This document shows positions 10,681 to 23,310 of a stretch of DNA of 64,000 bases, piece by piece (positions within the stretch are counted from its first letter, which is position 1; each line of letters starts with the position of its first letter). Both the position numbers and the translations under genes were made by a program. The notes beneath the pieces were generated by a model that searched no databases, was not told the DNA's origin, and saw only the letters and a list, made by a program, of their open reading frames with translations. Source of the DNA: Sphagnum magellanicum (lineage: Eukaryota > Streptophyta > Sphagnopsida > Sphagnales > Sphagnaceae); contig CM038914.1 in assembly GCA_021904315.1 (NCBI GenBank), forward strand, positions 18,215,065-18,279,064. The letters are read 5' to 3'.

Positions 10681-13600
10681 ATGGTTCATTCTCTAATTAA
10701 GTGAACTTAATGCAAAATATTGCATATGGTAAGATTAATAAGTGGGTTTTTCTTTTTGGGGTTCCTGAAAACTGATATAAAGTTGTCAGATCAATCTATG
10801 TTAGTCTAAACAAGCATAGAAACACAAAAAGGTGCTGCTTAATAGAAGGAAAGGGAAGCGAGATTTTTGAAAAGTGATTGTAGTAATAAGGCAAGTTTAT
10901 TGATTTTCAGATGAAGACCTATGATTCCATAATTATCAAACTTGGGCTCTACGTTGCAATGCATTATTAGTGACAATCGACTAATCAATTGACAAAAAAT
11001 TGAATTGATTTTGTGCAAATTAAGTTCTATTCAAATGACATTGCATGCACCTTGAATTGAATTGAATTCAAATACATTGATTGAAATTTCATTACATTCC
11101 AATTCAACAATTGGATTAAGATTCAATTGAAAAAAATTGAGATGCCAATTGATGGAGAAGATATTGAAAATTTACTCATAATTATGATGTTGAAAAAAAC
11201 CTTAAAAAATACATAGATCCAAAGGATTTCCATGTCTCTTTATTTGGATGGATTAAACAAATTTTGAGATGAAATTTGGTAGGATAAAATACTATGGGAC
11301 CTTATAGGCATTTTACCTAAACTAGCTCTGATGAATCATCATTCCTAGAATATATTATGCACAAGTTAGGACTTAGACATTCTCATCTCAATAGTAGGGT
11401 TGACATACACCTATGTTCTATAGATCATCATATATTGGAACCAAGAGACAATCACACGGTTACATGCAAATTAGCTCACAAGTGTAGTAGGAAAACAAAA
11501 GTTTTAAAAGAAAACATACTAAATGGCAATTTCTATAATTAGACTTAAAACCTGAGCAATTGCATGCATGAACTTAGACAGGGTGAATAAGGCCATAAGC
11601 TTTTGATATCATAAAGACTAAGGCAAAATATATATTTAAAGCAAGCCACCAAATTGAACTTTCTCTACAGAGAACAAAAAAGACGAAAATGAGCTCCTAA
11701 TTTTTTCCTCGCCTGATAAAAAGATGCAAACACTCGGTGTTCTACAAATAATGGTGGTGTTCAAAAGGATGTTTCTATTGAAGACAAGGAGAATTTTGAT
11801 GAGTGTTGACCATCACCAACTATGCATTGTTGAAATGAACTCAAAAAATTGAAACTGGCTTTCATTGCTCCACAAGACAATGAAACCCATGAGTCCTATA
11901 AATGATGAAACCCATGAATCTTAAATCCATGATGAAACCCTGAACCCCAAAACAAGACAAGAATGCAAGGATCAAAAAAGAGACATACCTTCTAATACAC
12001 ATCTAGAATTCCAATTTTAAATTGCTAAATGTCCATTGCTCTTCAAAATTGCATGAAATAAACAAGTGCCAAACCTACTAAATCTAACCCAGGAAAAAAC
12101 CAAAGGCATAAAAAAAATCTTGTCACCATTAACTTATATTACACTAGGCTACAAACTAAGAAAATACTATAATTAAGTAAAAACTCATCAAAGTTCATTT
12201 TTTTCATAAATAAAATTGTTTTGCAAGAGAATTTGGGAATGCCAAAAGACAAACACAAAATTGATGAAGACTCAACTGGTGATTTAGCAAATGAACATGC
12301 TATAGGCAATGTCGCTAAGAAACAAACCACTTTAGTGATCAACATGCTCACTAGGTTCAAGTTTTTTTTTTGTGAATGAATATTTCAATCACTATGAAAC
12401 AATTATATCATCATCACCTCAAATTTTTATCTACCATCATCATGCAACCCATCATACAACCATTTACCCTAATTTTTGTTCATGACCCTAGGCAACAAGG
12501 TTATGGTGTGGAAAATTGTTTGCCTTCACAATGCAAACATTGGATCCTTTCCGAGTACACTTAGATGTCCTAGAATGCAAAAAGTACATGATTCTTGAGC
12601 TAGACCTGATAATGTATCCTTCTTGCTTAAATCATAAATCCTAAAAGATTAAACCTTAACCCTAAAGACAGTGTTTTTTTTTTCAATATTGTGATGTAGT
12701 TGAATAGTCTATAAGATAATTTAATCAAATTCAGCTACATACTAGATATGGAAGTAAAAAAATAAAAACCAAAATCCTTTCATATTATTAGTTACATTGG
12801 AACTTATCATAAAAATCTGGTGATTTGGAGGATTTTTTTTTTTGAAATTTGATGAATTTGGGTCATTTTTTCCATAGGAAATTGTTTGTATAGGTCGTAA
12901 TCATATTTTTCAGGTTGAAATTTGGCAAAATCCTCCTCCCCCCTCCCCCCCCCCCCCCAAGGCCAAAGGCCAAAGGCTTAAATCCTTGCAATAAAAGCCA
13001 AGTTTGTTGTTGACACAATTTGCTTTGGATTATTTATTATGAAAATTTTCACACTATCATTATATTCCATAACCTCAAATATTACTATTATTAGTATTTT
13101 GGGCAAACAATCATTGGTTAAGGAATAGCTAGCAAATGCAAAATATGTTCTTAGGATTTGTTGGTGGTGACATTCCCAAATATAATCTGCCAATTTTCAT
13201 GACTGAATATTGGGCACCACTAGTGACAATCGACTATGTGGATTTAAATGCTCATGACATTATATTAGGATGAACTAGTGCAACATAATTCACAGTTGTT
13301 AAACTTGATTTTGTTGTTAAAAAACTTGAAAGCAATGGAGAGCATACAACTTCCATTGGAAAGAGATCATTTTGGCTTGTAATCAACTAATAATTAATGC
13401 TTTAGATAATGTTTTAGATTTGGTAATAGCATGTTACTTTCAATATTTCATTTCATAAGAAGGTCTTTTAATTCACTCCAAAAATATATCTGAATAAAAA
13501 GCACGTCAAAATGAAGTATATCGATAATGTTCAATTTGTTTGGTTATATAAATAATATTTGCTTACATAGAGGTATTTTGATAATGTTTGGTTGATATGG

Positions 13601-14748
13601 TCATACATGTATTATTTGTTCATGGAAGGTTATGCCATTAAGTTAGGTCATATCAATAGTGTTTGGTTAGATATGGTTATTATGGTTGATCTCATTTCTG
13701 TGTGAAACCAAAACGAAATTGTTCTAATCATTGTTTTTGGAACTAAAATTAAAGAACCACCCAACAGTGGTTTGAACCAAACTTGGATTTCACATTTTGT
13801 GAGTAACTAAATTGGATTTGAAACTTTTGTCCTAGTTAAACATTGATGAAATAATCAAATGTGATTATACAACAATGGCCACCATGGATGTTGGTTAAAA
13901 GAGGATTTTAGAAAACCTCTTTGTACTGTGGACTCGTGATCTAGCATTTTTCTAATTGTGAATACATAATGCTAAAGAGGTGTTAGCCAATGTTGTGTGG
14001 GTATATTGTTTTTGATATATCCTTATCTAAGGGTACATATTTTTTCAATGGGCTTACACATCAAGTAAGGGGTATATCAATATTTTTTTTTCCTATTATG
14101 ATAACATTTGCACATACAAGAATTGCGGTTTCTAATAAATGGGTAGGGTTTAGATATCCAATATCATATCCCCTATTTTGGATTTAAAAATAGGTATGTA
14201 TTTTTTATTTAGTTAGAATGAAAAAATGTTCACTTTTTGAAATATTGAGATAATTTTCAAAGGTCAAACCTAATGGGATCATGCACAAATCCATGTCAAA
14301 ATGCAAAATCAGAGTGTGTGATTCATTCTTGAATACAAATATGCACAACACAAAAAATAATTGATTTGCTCAAAGAAACATGGAGGTCAATTGCATTAAG
14401 GAAGTTTGTGAAGCTTTTGTGAATCAAACATCTAAGTTCAGGATTGATCATCATGGTCAATGGTTTTTTTATTTTGTTGATTGGTAAAAATGAAAATACA
14501 AACAAAAATTGGCGCGAACACTTTCCAGCAAATTGGCAAAATTGAAAACACTCATAAACCAATATTATATATATGTTTCACATCTATTTACTCTTTTTTT
14601 TTGGCACATACCCCCTCGCAGGTATGGATATGTCTTGTGCATATCTCAGAGTACATATAAATATAAATTTTCAAATTTGCATACCCTAAGTTTGCACACC
14701 ATGTGGGTATATTTATTTTTAGAAAATAAGTTAAGATAAATAATATCC
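10681..14748. other. Gene-free A+T-rich region
   Basis: No gene, RNA gene or well-bounded mobile element is recognised. There are short open frames on both strands, simple A/T tracts and a C-rich tract near 12938-12958. Short diverged direct repeats containing TTTGGTT/ATATGGT occur around 13540-13690. Confidence 0.5.
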
Positions 14749-15258
14749 ACAAGTATGTTCCATGATCATTTGATCAATCTATCTCTTTTGATTTGCACTT
14801 CGGGTTTTGTCCCCAATTCAAAACTTCTACATTGTCAGTGCACAGAGACTGATTTAATCAATGGTCTAAATGTTTCTATAACCCTTATTTGTCCTCCATT
14901 AATTTACTTGTTCATTTGTGGCTTTACATTCATGTATTATGAAGACCATATTTGATTCACATATCCCACCAAATTACTGCATGTTTCCACACTTGAAGAT
15001 GGTACCCTTATCACAATTGAGGGGACATTTCCTAGATTTGCAACTTGACTTGCTCTTTGTTAACGCCTGCTAGAGCATCCCTAGCTGTGCTCAGTATGTC
15101 ACCCTGCAAAAATATTTCTCACATCCAACTTTAGTTATTTACTCGTTTGCAATCACACATGAAACTGATTTGAGACTGCAATGGCTGGGGGACTACTAAT
15201 AGCAAACCACCTGGACCAATCATTATGATCGGCCAATCAGAAACAGCAAGCAGCAGTC
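14749..15258 (+). repeat. Right arm of long inverted repeat IR1
   Basis: Plus-strand copy of the sequence found in reverse complement at 1-796. It starts near ACAAGTATGTTCCATGATC and ends near CAGCAGTCAG. It lacks the 215-bp segment seen at 202-416 of the other arm and carries a few smaller gaps. The two arms enclose the whole TIFY8 gene. Confidence 0.8.
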
Positions 15259-16787
15259 AGATCATATTTATTGCATTCTCTAGCAGGTTCACAGCTGTGA
15301 TACCGGGCTCAGCATTCCCTGCACATATGCTGGGCCAAAACCATTTTCTTGAGCCATACTTGCATGTTTTGACTTTTCTTCATCCAATTTTAATGTGCTG
15401 GTCACACACAGGTCACAGCTGGGATGCTCTTGGTGCATCTCCACCAACGCTCAGTTTGGGACCGCAAGTAGGTAGGAGAGACTAAGAGCAACCGACTTGG
15501 ATCAATCAAACCATCTAGCCAATCAGAAACAGGGAGCAGGCAATAAATACGATTGGACTGTCTCTGCAGTTTTTCAGGGTCCCAGCAGCAGTCCAGGGAA
15601 TTCACTCCATTTGACTGATGAACTTCATCCAAGATTTCCAGTGCAGGGTCCAATACTGAGTGTTAGTAGAGATGCCCTTAGGTCTTATGTCTTATCCTCC
15701 CTAATCATCTAATTCCGATGCTCAAGTGTCACCATGGTCCATGAGACTCTGTGTCCAACGAACTTTGTATTTTACTTGGCTTTTGAAATATATGACAATT
15801 GGAAGAAAAAAAGGAGCAGCATAACTTTATAAATATATGACTATTGTCATTAATCAAAATTTTACCTTTGGGAATTGTATGATGATTTTTCATTTACAAT
15901 TTAGCTTTGGAAATGTTTGCCAATTTCATTTAGATTTTTTGAATGTATGATTTACAAATTTAACAGATGGGCTTGACATCTTGGTTTTAAGGTTTTTGCC
16001 ATCACACATCTAGGCCAACTTCAATCCATAATTTCCCCTTCCTCTCCATCCCGGGCCCCTCTGAAAATATTAAATTCTGAAAACAAGAATGTATTTAGAT
16101 TCTAGAAATATGAGGCATGCAAACAAAAACAACCTTCCAATTTTTGTCTCTTTTCTTTCCAGAAGACTTTTGAAAGTAGCAAAGAATCTCATCCTCTTGA
16201 TCTCAGGCTGATCACATCATAATTTTGGAAACTTCCTAGGTTGATGAACAAGTGACATCACGGGCCATACCCAAAAATCCCTTGAGCTTTGTTGCCAATT
16301 GAACTTCCTGAGAAGCTTCAAACCAAGTGCAAAGCTTCAAACACTCAAGAACTTGCAAGTGGTTATTAAGTTTTAACTTGAGTTTGTCCTTTCATCACAA
16401 ATGATGAAACTTTGTGAGTGGTTTTATGTTGGGATTGTGTCATATCTCGACACCACCTCATGCAACATGCAATCTCACCATCTTGAGTAGTGAGATGTTT
16501 TAGGAATTTTTAGTTTGTGCTAGGGATGGGTCCTCCCTGACTCACTCCTCAAAGTGTCAAAAAATGTGGAACCGGCACTCCGGATCTACACTTAAATTAG
16601 ACAGAACACACGTTTGGAAAACACAATAATGTGGAAACTAATAACATGACAAACATACCTTCACTCATTTTGTTGCAAAGTATTGACAAAAACAGAAGAA
16701 CATAGCTGAATTCCACTTCCAATGTAGTCTTTTGGCCTTGCCTGGATATTGTGTTTGGATTCATTATAGAGTAAAATAGTGTGGCCT
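15259..16787. other. Mixed repeat debris including a second CCAATCAGAAACAG block
   Basis: The block at 15497-15690 repeats GCCAATCAGAAACAGGGAG (near 15518) and, in inverted orientation, a CTCAGTAT...CCCTGCA element also present near 15090-15105. These look like pieces of the same repeat family as IR1. The rest, to about 16787, has no recognised gene. Confidence 0.5.
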
Positions 16788-17216
16788 GTGCCCTTGGTCC
16801 AAGTGTTACCACGTCCTCAACTGATTTTTCCTTCCAAAACTTGGTTTTTTGGAATTTATTTGAATTTTCAACAGCAGAAATCACTTAAAAATCAATATCT
16901 CCCACATTCTGAATCCAAATCTTACCAAATAAATTCCATTAAATCGTGCTCATTAAGATCTTTCCAACAACACGAAAGGCACATTCCAAGTTCCTCCAAA
17001 AATTTCAGCTATGATTTAAATTAATTTTCAGCGAAAAAATCATTCAATATTCAAGAACTTTTGCACTGCAAGTCCAAACGTCATGGAACCAAGCCCATGC
17101 ACCCCTCCTCGTCGAGAGCTTTCAAAAGACACCAAGAACATGATCTGAAGCATCCTGGTTCGGTGGATCTCATAACTACAAAACAAAACAAACTACCTTG
17201 CTTCACAGATAGATTT
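16788..17216 (+). repeat. Arm of dispersed inverted pair IR2
   Basis: About 430 bp that match the reverse complement of 44635-45056 with high identity. Shared landmarks include CAACTGATTTTTCCTTCCAA, CCCACATTCTGAATCCAAAT and GGTGGATCTCATAACTAC. The two copies have matching open frames of about 75-80 codons, but these share no known domain and may simply reflect copy identity. Probably a dispersed transposable-element fragment such as part of an LTR. Confidence 0.8.
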
Positions 17217-18896
17217 GTTCCACAAACTATTCCTAATAATATACTAATACCACCACAATTTATCGCAAATCATTAGGTGAGAATTCTACCTTTTAAAATA
17301 TATAGTTCTTGACCAAAATAAAAGGCCAAAAAATCTTCTATTTTGAATGTCAACAATGTGAGTGTTTCTTTTGGTGATAGGCCAATTGAAGAGACTCACC
17401 CATCACCCCAACAAAAGAAAAAAGAACACATCACTTTTGGAAAACCCCTACAATTAATCAATGCAACTAACAACCCCAGTAAATAGTACCTATCCAATTG
17501 AGAACCATGATTATACCTCAAATTTGGGTGATTTTCACATCTCATTTGAAGTCATGTTGAAGACTATAGCTATCATACTTTGATTAAAGTACATTAGACA
17601 AGTATTTTGATGACACCATATTTAGTACCTTCTAAATTTGCAAGGGTGTGAAGTCCCAAAAGCTTTCACTAAGTGTGCACTAAAAGTTCCATACTCAAGC
17701 CACACATAATTAGAAAAAATCATACAATTTTGTACAATTCACGATTTTTGAAATTAAAAAATGAAAAATAAAGAGAAATAAAAAGGAGATTACATATCAC
17801 GAATAGCATCAAAATAACTTCATCATGCTTGTTTCCACATGCTAAATGAATGTTAGCATATTCATGTGAAGCTTAAATAAACAATACATGTTCACTTTCA
17901 ATAAAATAACATGTTGAAATAACCTTGAAATAAATAAATTTTGGTCAAAAGATAATAATTATATAATGCAATGTGCAACATGTAATAAATTATTCTTATA
18001 TGCACCAAAAAAAAAAGAATAAAAATTCTTGAAATGTTCTTGAAATGCAAGACACTAATTCATTTTATAGGTAACTGAATCACATAAAAACACAAAGATC
18101 ACCCAAAAAAAAACATTGTTCCTTTCTATTCAAAATAGAAACCAATCACCAAAATCTATTTCAATAGGATGAGGTGAATAGTGCACCCTAAACTTGTCAT
18201 AGCTATACCAACTTCAAGTTTAAGTCATCACTAGAATCACCAACTCAACTTTTGCTAAAAGAACATAAATGGACAATTCAAATCATTATCAATTACTAGT
18301 TGGGACGGATTGTGAAAAGACGATTTACAATTAAGTTGACCTTTTTTGGCTTTATGACAACAATTGAAAGAAGATAATGAATATCATAGTACTTTGACAG
18401 CTTTGACGTTAACTAATTGTTTGTAGAAATGTTGAAATTTTCACAATTTCTTTAATAGAAAAATTTGTGAAGGATTTTTTTTCTAAATTTTAAAATATTC
18501 TATTTTGCAACATGGAATTTTCAAATTTAGTTCATTATTCAGCATACATGTGTTGAAGCTACCCTTGTCCTAGCATTGTTCCATTTAGCATGAAGCACCA
18601 ATGGAAATAAATTCACCCCTTTTTATCGCATTGATTTATTTAGGCAAACTTCTTAACCCTATTGAAAAATTCATAATTTTGTACCTCATATGGTTTGCTA
18701 ATTCTCAATTTTAGTTGCGTGGAGTCTTTATTGCACCCCCCTTCATCTTGCAATTTTTCAAAAAAATTGAATAAACTTAAGGAGGATAAATAAGCAACAC
18801 AATGACTCATGAATGTGTATGTTGTGAATTTGTAATGAATGTCGGAGATTCTAAAAGATGTCCTGTCATCTAGTGTAGTTTTAAATTCCATGAATA
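17217..18896. other. Gene-free A+T-rich region
   Basis: No recognisable gene or complete mobile element. Short open frames, including 18640-18954 on the minus strand, have no family features. Confidence 0.5.
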
Positions 18897-19265
18897 CTAG
18901 TGGGTAACCCGTGGCTACGCCACTCCATCCACCCCCAACACTTTGTGCTTTCATGTTTGGATTTGTAGCCAGGTTTGGCTAAATCTTCCTTCAGATAATT
19001 GCCCACTTTTTCCACATCTTCCTACATATGATGGCCATTTTGGCTACAAACAAAAACAATTCGCAAAAAAAAAACCCACCGGTGCTATTATTACCATATG
19101 GTTGAAGAATGGGCACCTTTAAAATAAATATACTTATTATTACATTTTCTTTCAAGGAGAGGTTTACAAAATTTAAAATAATAATATTTTTGGGTGCACA
19201 AATAGACAAATCCATTTCAGAAATGGAGAAATCCATAGTTTTGACTCTTACCCAAATTTGGATTT

Positions 19266-19446
19266 GGACTTCAAACCCCAATCGTTGGATTCGAAGAACC
19301 TGGATTGAGACCTGGTTTGGGAACCTCAAGCTACACGTGGATCGAGACCTGGACCTGGAGCTGGACTTGAAACCCCAATATTTGACTTCGAAGAACCTGG
19401 ATTGATACCTGGTTTGGGAACTTCAAGCTGCAACCGTGGATCTGGA
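19266..19446. repeat. Minisatellite in Helitron A, 80-97-bp units
   Basis: Units begin with GGACTT(C/G)AAACCC at 19266, 19363 and 19443 (the last truncated). The first two share GAAGAACCTGGATTGA and ACCTGGTTTGGGAAC. Confidence 0.8.
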
Positions 19447-19641
19447 CTTCAAACCCTAAATCTAGGGGAAGAAGAAGAAGAAGAAGAAGAAGAAGAAGGT
19501 GGTTGGGACATGGTTAGGGAACCTGAAGCTACACACACCAGCGACATCTGCAAATGTGACCCCTGTGTTTGGCTCCATCTGAAACTTCGCCTTAGATTTG
19601 CCAAAAGCCAGAGGATTTCCAAGACCGATCGATGGTGTGTC

Positions 19642-19797
19642 TCTCCGCCACCTGTGGGTTCTGCCATAGAAAAGGCCGGTTCTGCCAGCGTGTGTCTCTC
19701 CGCCACCTGCGGGTTCTGCCATAAAAAAAGGCCGGTTCTGCCAGCGTGTCTCCGCCACCTGCGGGTTCTGCCATAGAAAAGGCCGGTTCTGCCATAG
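19642..19797. repeat. Minisatellite in Helitron A, 52-55-bp units
   Basis: Three copies begin with TCTCCGCCACCTG at 19642, 19697 and 19749, each followed by GGGTTCTGCCATA and GGCCGGTTCTGCCA. They are G+C-rich compared with the flanks. Open frames on both strands here are by-products of the repeat. Confidence 0.85.
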
Positions 19798-19840
19798 AAT
19801 TGTCGCGTCACAGACAGAACAAGTGAATTAATATAGTAGA

Positions 19841-22039
19841 TTAGTCTTGAGTTTATCCAATTTGATCATTATTATCGTTACAATTGTATTCCCAAGATTT
19901 AATTCCAAGCAAGCCAATCAGACTTGTAGCATCAATTTGGCATTACATTTACATGGAAAGGGTATAAAAGGATTGAGTCAATCTTGAGGTTAAATATTTC
20001 TATTTTGGGAACATATGCATCAAGTTACTAAAGTATGTTTTTTATTTCCAGAAATACTCTAAAGGGAATATACTTATTTAACAATCCACTAAATTGTGAG
20101 ATCATTATACATATATTCAAAAGTAAAGATCCAAATCAGCAATTGAAACTTGAATTATTTAATAATTTCTTATCTAAGTTCCAATTTGTAGATGAGAAAG
20201 GACTTTTATTTTCATTTAGGATTATTTCAATTTAAAGTTTCAACTGACTTAGTGGAGGAGATAAAGACACAAAAAAAATTTAAAATGGAAAACTAGAAAT
20301 AATAAGCTTTAAAGGATAAGCAACCAAATTCATAGTACCTAGTAATTTGAAAATTAAACAAAATTCTACGAAAATTAAAATATATTATTATTATCCTATA
20401 TTGACCCTAGGTTGTTCCAATGGGTGATTGAGCTTAAATTTGTCAATTATATTTGAGACAATATTGATGTACAGTCTACCTAGTGGGTAAGATGTAGTAG
20501 ACAATTATGATATACAAGCATGGCATTTTTCATATGTGAACCCGCCAAAAAAACACACACGCATCTTGCATCTACATGTCATTTTATCACTATTAGTGCT
20601 TCAAATCTTTCAGTTCTTGTCAATTCTAGTTTTTCGCCATGACATGACTTTGCATTCCAACACAAATATCCATGTTATACTTGATCATGGCAAAATGTCA
20701 ATAGTATGCATTGGTCCAATACAATGGCCACCAAATTGAACTATTTGAAGCCAATTGATGTTTTAATCCATACATGAATATAATGATTACATGTGTTGTG
20801 AGCTTATCCGGACCTTAGTAACTCCCTTAACCTTTTTTAGGCACAACATTAAGTAGGGTTTTTTGTTGCATTCTAGTTATGTTGCATTATTAACCACATT
20901 GGTTTGGCCATTGAAGCACCCCCCTTCACCTTTGTTTAGGATGAATGTAAGCTTTTTGTATGGTTGTTGGAGGGGGGTGATGCCACTACTAACAAAGGTA
21001 AATTAGTTGGCCTTAGTCATTGACCAAATGGATAGGACACATGTGTTGCTCTAGGAATTTTCTTCGTAAAATGAACTAAATTGTTGTCTGAATTTGCTTA
21101 TGGATGTTTTGTGATGATTGAAATCTATTCACAAACTATTGAAACCAAATTTAGGGCTTGGCTAAATTTGGTTGAGACCTCTATTGGGTCTAGCACTTGC
21201 CCATCAAATTATGTAAGTTATTTTGGTAGTAAAGTGTTGTTGATGAATGTAAACAACTCTCATTTTATTTCTTATGTGTACTTTGAGAGCCATCCCCCCC
21301 CCCCACCCCCAAGAAGAACCCTAGGACCTTATGCGAAGGGAGCTTCCCCAATTTTATATGTTCCCACGATCCCATGGAAATATTTCTTTTGTAGAAAACT
21401 GGAAAGAAGTGAGGAAATAAAAAAAGAGTTGTTTATGTAAGGGGAGGTTCCTGTACTTTTGCATTCTCCTGAGGTTTGGGTTAGTTACTACATCTACCTA
21501 GTCCTAAAGCTCTGATCGTCAACCATTTTCCACCCATCCCTGAAGACTCAAACCTACCTCTAGAACAAAATTACCTATTTTTCTATATGTAGAACCTCAA
21601 ATCTAAAGGTAATACTTAGTTTGATACCATTAATCTTCCTAAACGAAAATTGACGGAGGTTTTGTTTTGACTTGTGTTGATAAGGCTATAGGTCCTCAAC
21701 ATCAAAAGCTAAGTTGATTTTGAAAAAAATTATGTTGACTTAGGTTTAGTTGGTGTAAAATGTATGGAGAAAGAGCCTCAATATGAGATAGAAGGTGTTG
21801 ATGACAAACAACTCAAGAAAAAAATGAAGAAAAAAAAGAAAAAAAAATGAAAACCAGGAAGAAAGAAGAGGATTACAGAACTGCTCATTGGCTAATATCA
21901 CCAAAAATGGAGTGGAAAAAGAATGGTCCTCTTCCATTTCTTTACTTCTTTTTAGGGTTTGGAATGAGTATTATAAAAAATAAACCAAACACCTCATAAG
22001 GAAGGAATTTTGCAGTGGATATGTGTCAACGTGATATTT
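19841..22039. other. Gene-free region between the two Helitrons
   Basis: A+T-rich sequence without recognised genes. The open frame at 21081-21440 spans a C-rich tract giving a proline run and ends soon after; nothing else supports it as a gene. Confidence 0.5.
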
Positions 22040-22182
22040 TACACATTGGATTCAATGTACATGCTATTGATGTAATTTCATTGAATAAATAATTTTTTTA
22101 AAAATATATTTATATATAGTGTTTAGGTCTTACTAGTAAATAATAGTAATGACCTACCACTAAAACAAGACATAAACATTAA

Positions 22183-23129
22183 CTAGTGATAACTCGTGCC
22201 TGCAAGGTACGACACGACACTGAAGCAACGATGACCCCTGATGACGACCCCTGAAACCCTAAAGCTCAACGACATTCTGCCATTTTAGAAAGTCATGACT
22301 ATGGGAAATTGGAAAAATATAAAGAACCGTCGGTTCCATATTTTAGTTCATTGATTTTTTGAGAACCGTGAGAACGAATGGTTAGAACCACCTTTCTAAT
22401 AACCTGCTAATGGTGGTTGGTTCCAATGTTAGTTCCGATTCTTTGAATTTTTTTCCCCATAATCAAAGAATCACCGGTTTTGGTTCTTTCAAAAGAAGAA
22501 CCAGAGGTTATACGAAAGAACCGGTAAAAAAACGCACTTGTTCTTAGACTCTTTTTTTTTCCTGAAAATTTGGGAACCGTGGTTATATAGCCACACCGAT
22601 TGTTTGAAAATTTTTAAAAACGGCCGCTAAATGAGTGGTGCATACCCGGTATGATAACCGGAGGGCATCTTTCATTCATTCATTCATTCACATAAACGCC
22701 CCACTGACATACCCCCTCCCCTCGCCCCGACGGTTCTTTATATTTTTCCAATTTCTCCTAAACATCGGTTTCCATCGGATCACACTTGGCCAGAGTGATT
22801 CAGCACCCGCCGGCGCACCATCCTTCCACTGGATGCCTGAACACCGGTTTCCATCGGATCACACTGGGCCAAAGTGATTCAGCACCCACTAGCGCACCAT
22901 CCATCCACTGGATGCCTGAACACCGGTTTCCATCGGATCACACTGGGCCAAAATGATTCAGCACCCACCGGCGCACCATCCATCCACTGGATGCTTGAAC
23001 TTGTTGTGGATGAACCTGAACCTCTCCTGTGCCCAGTTCGCCCGTGCTGGCCCATCAGCTGTCAGTTGGGTATAGCCATGTCACTGACTAACTGACAGAC
23101 AGATAAACTTGCTGAATTAATATATTAGA
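22183..23129 (-). mobile_element. Non-autonomous Helitron B (947 bp)
   Basis: Sibling of Helitron A. On the minus strand it begins TCTAATATATTAATTCA and ends with a 7-bp hairpin (TCGTGCC/GGTACGA with one wobble) followed by GTTATCACTAG. It lies between A (22182) and T (23130). The length is within 3 bp of Helitron A and both termini are clearly related. No transposition protein is encoded. The paralogous sequence at 24445-24745 lacks the element at the corresponding point (24577/24578), which independently confirms both ends. Confidence 0.88.
22761..22997. repeat. Minisatellite in Helitron B, three 79-bp units
   Basis: Exact 79-bp spacing, starting at 22761, 22840 and 22919. Each unit contains GGTTTCCATCGGATCACACT and CCACTGGATGC. 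The unit length is not a multiple of three, so the open frames across it are not evidence of a protein. Confidence 0.92.
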
Positions 23130-23310
23130 TGTGACTAGGGAAATAATTCAAATTCAAATAACTAACTAGCTAGTAAAGTAATGCAAATAACTAAATAGTT
23201 AATAATATAGTTAGTAACCAATCATTATACTAAAAAGTTAAAAGAATGAATACTACCTATAAATGTAAAATAGTAAAAATATTGGTGAACATTATCCTCT
23301 CCCTAAATTG

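Larger units (their letters stand above)
18897..19840 (-). mobile_element. Non-autonomous Helitron A (944 bp)
   Basis: On the minus strand the element starts TCTACTATATTAATTCA and ends with a small hairpin (GTGGC/GCCAC, loop TAC), ten bases and then CTAG. It sits exactly between host A (18896) and T (19841). A 5' TC end, a 3' hairpin followed by CTRR and insertion into AT without target duplication are the diagnostic features of Helitrons. No Rep/helicase ORF is present, so it would need an autonomous relative. It contains two tandem arrays. The purine-rich GAA microsatellite at 19461-19496 is also internal. Confidence 0.85.
22040..23310. repeat. Copy 1 of a diverged duplication, split by Helitron B
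   Basis: Sequence at 22040-22182 continued by 23130-23310 aligns with 24445-24745. Shared stretches include a TGTTTAGG(T/A)TCTA-like block before the Helitron and AAATTCAAATAACTAACTAG after it. The match runs through the Helitron junction, so the other copy is an empty site. Confidence 0.75.

Noticed and set aside
19402-19811. Overlapping long open frames on both strands
   Set aside because: They run through the GAA microsatellite and the 52-55-bp minisatellite of Helitron A; open on both strands because of repeat composition.
22635-23095. Open frames with repeated FHRITLGQ-type sequence
   Set aside because: Products of the 79-bp tandem repeat; the unit is not a multiple of three and the frame shifts from unit to unit.
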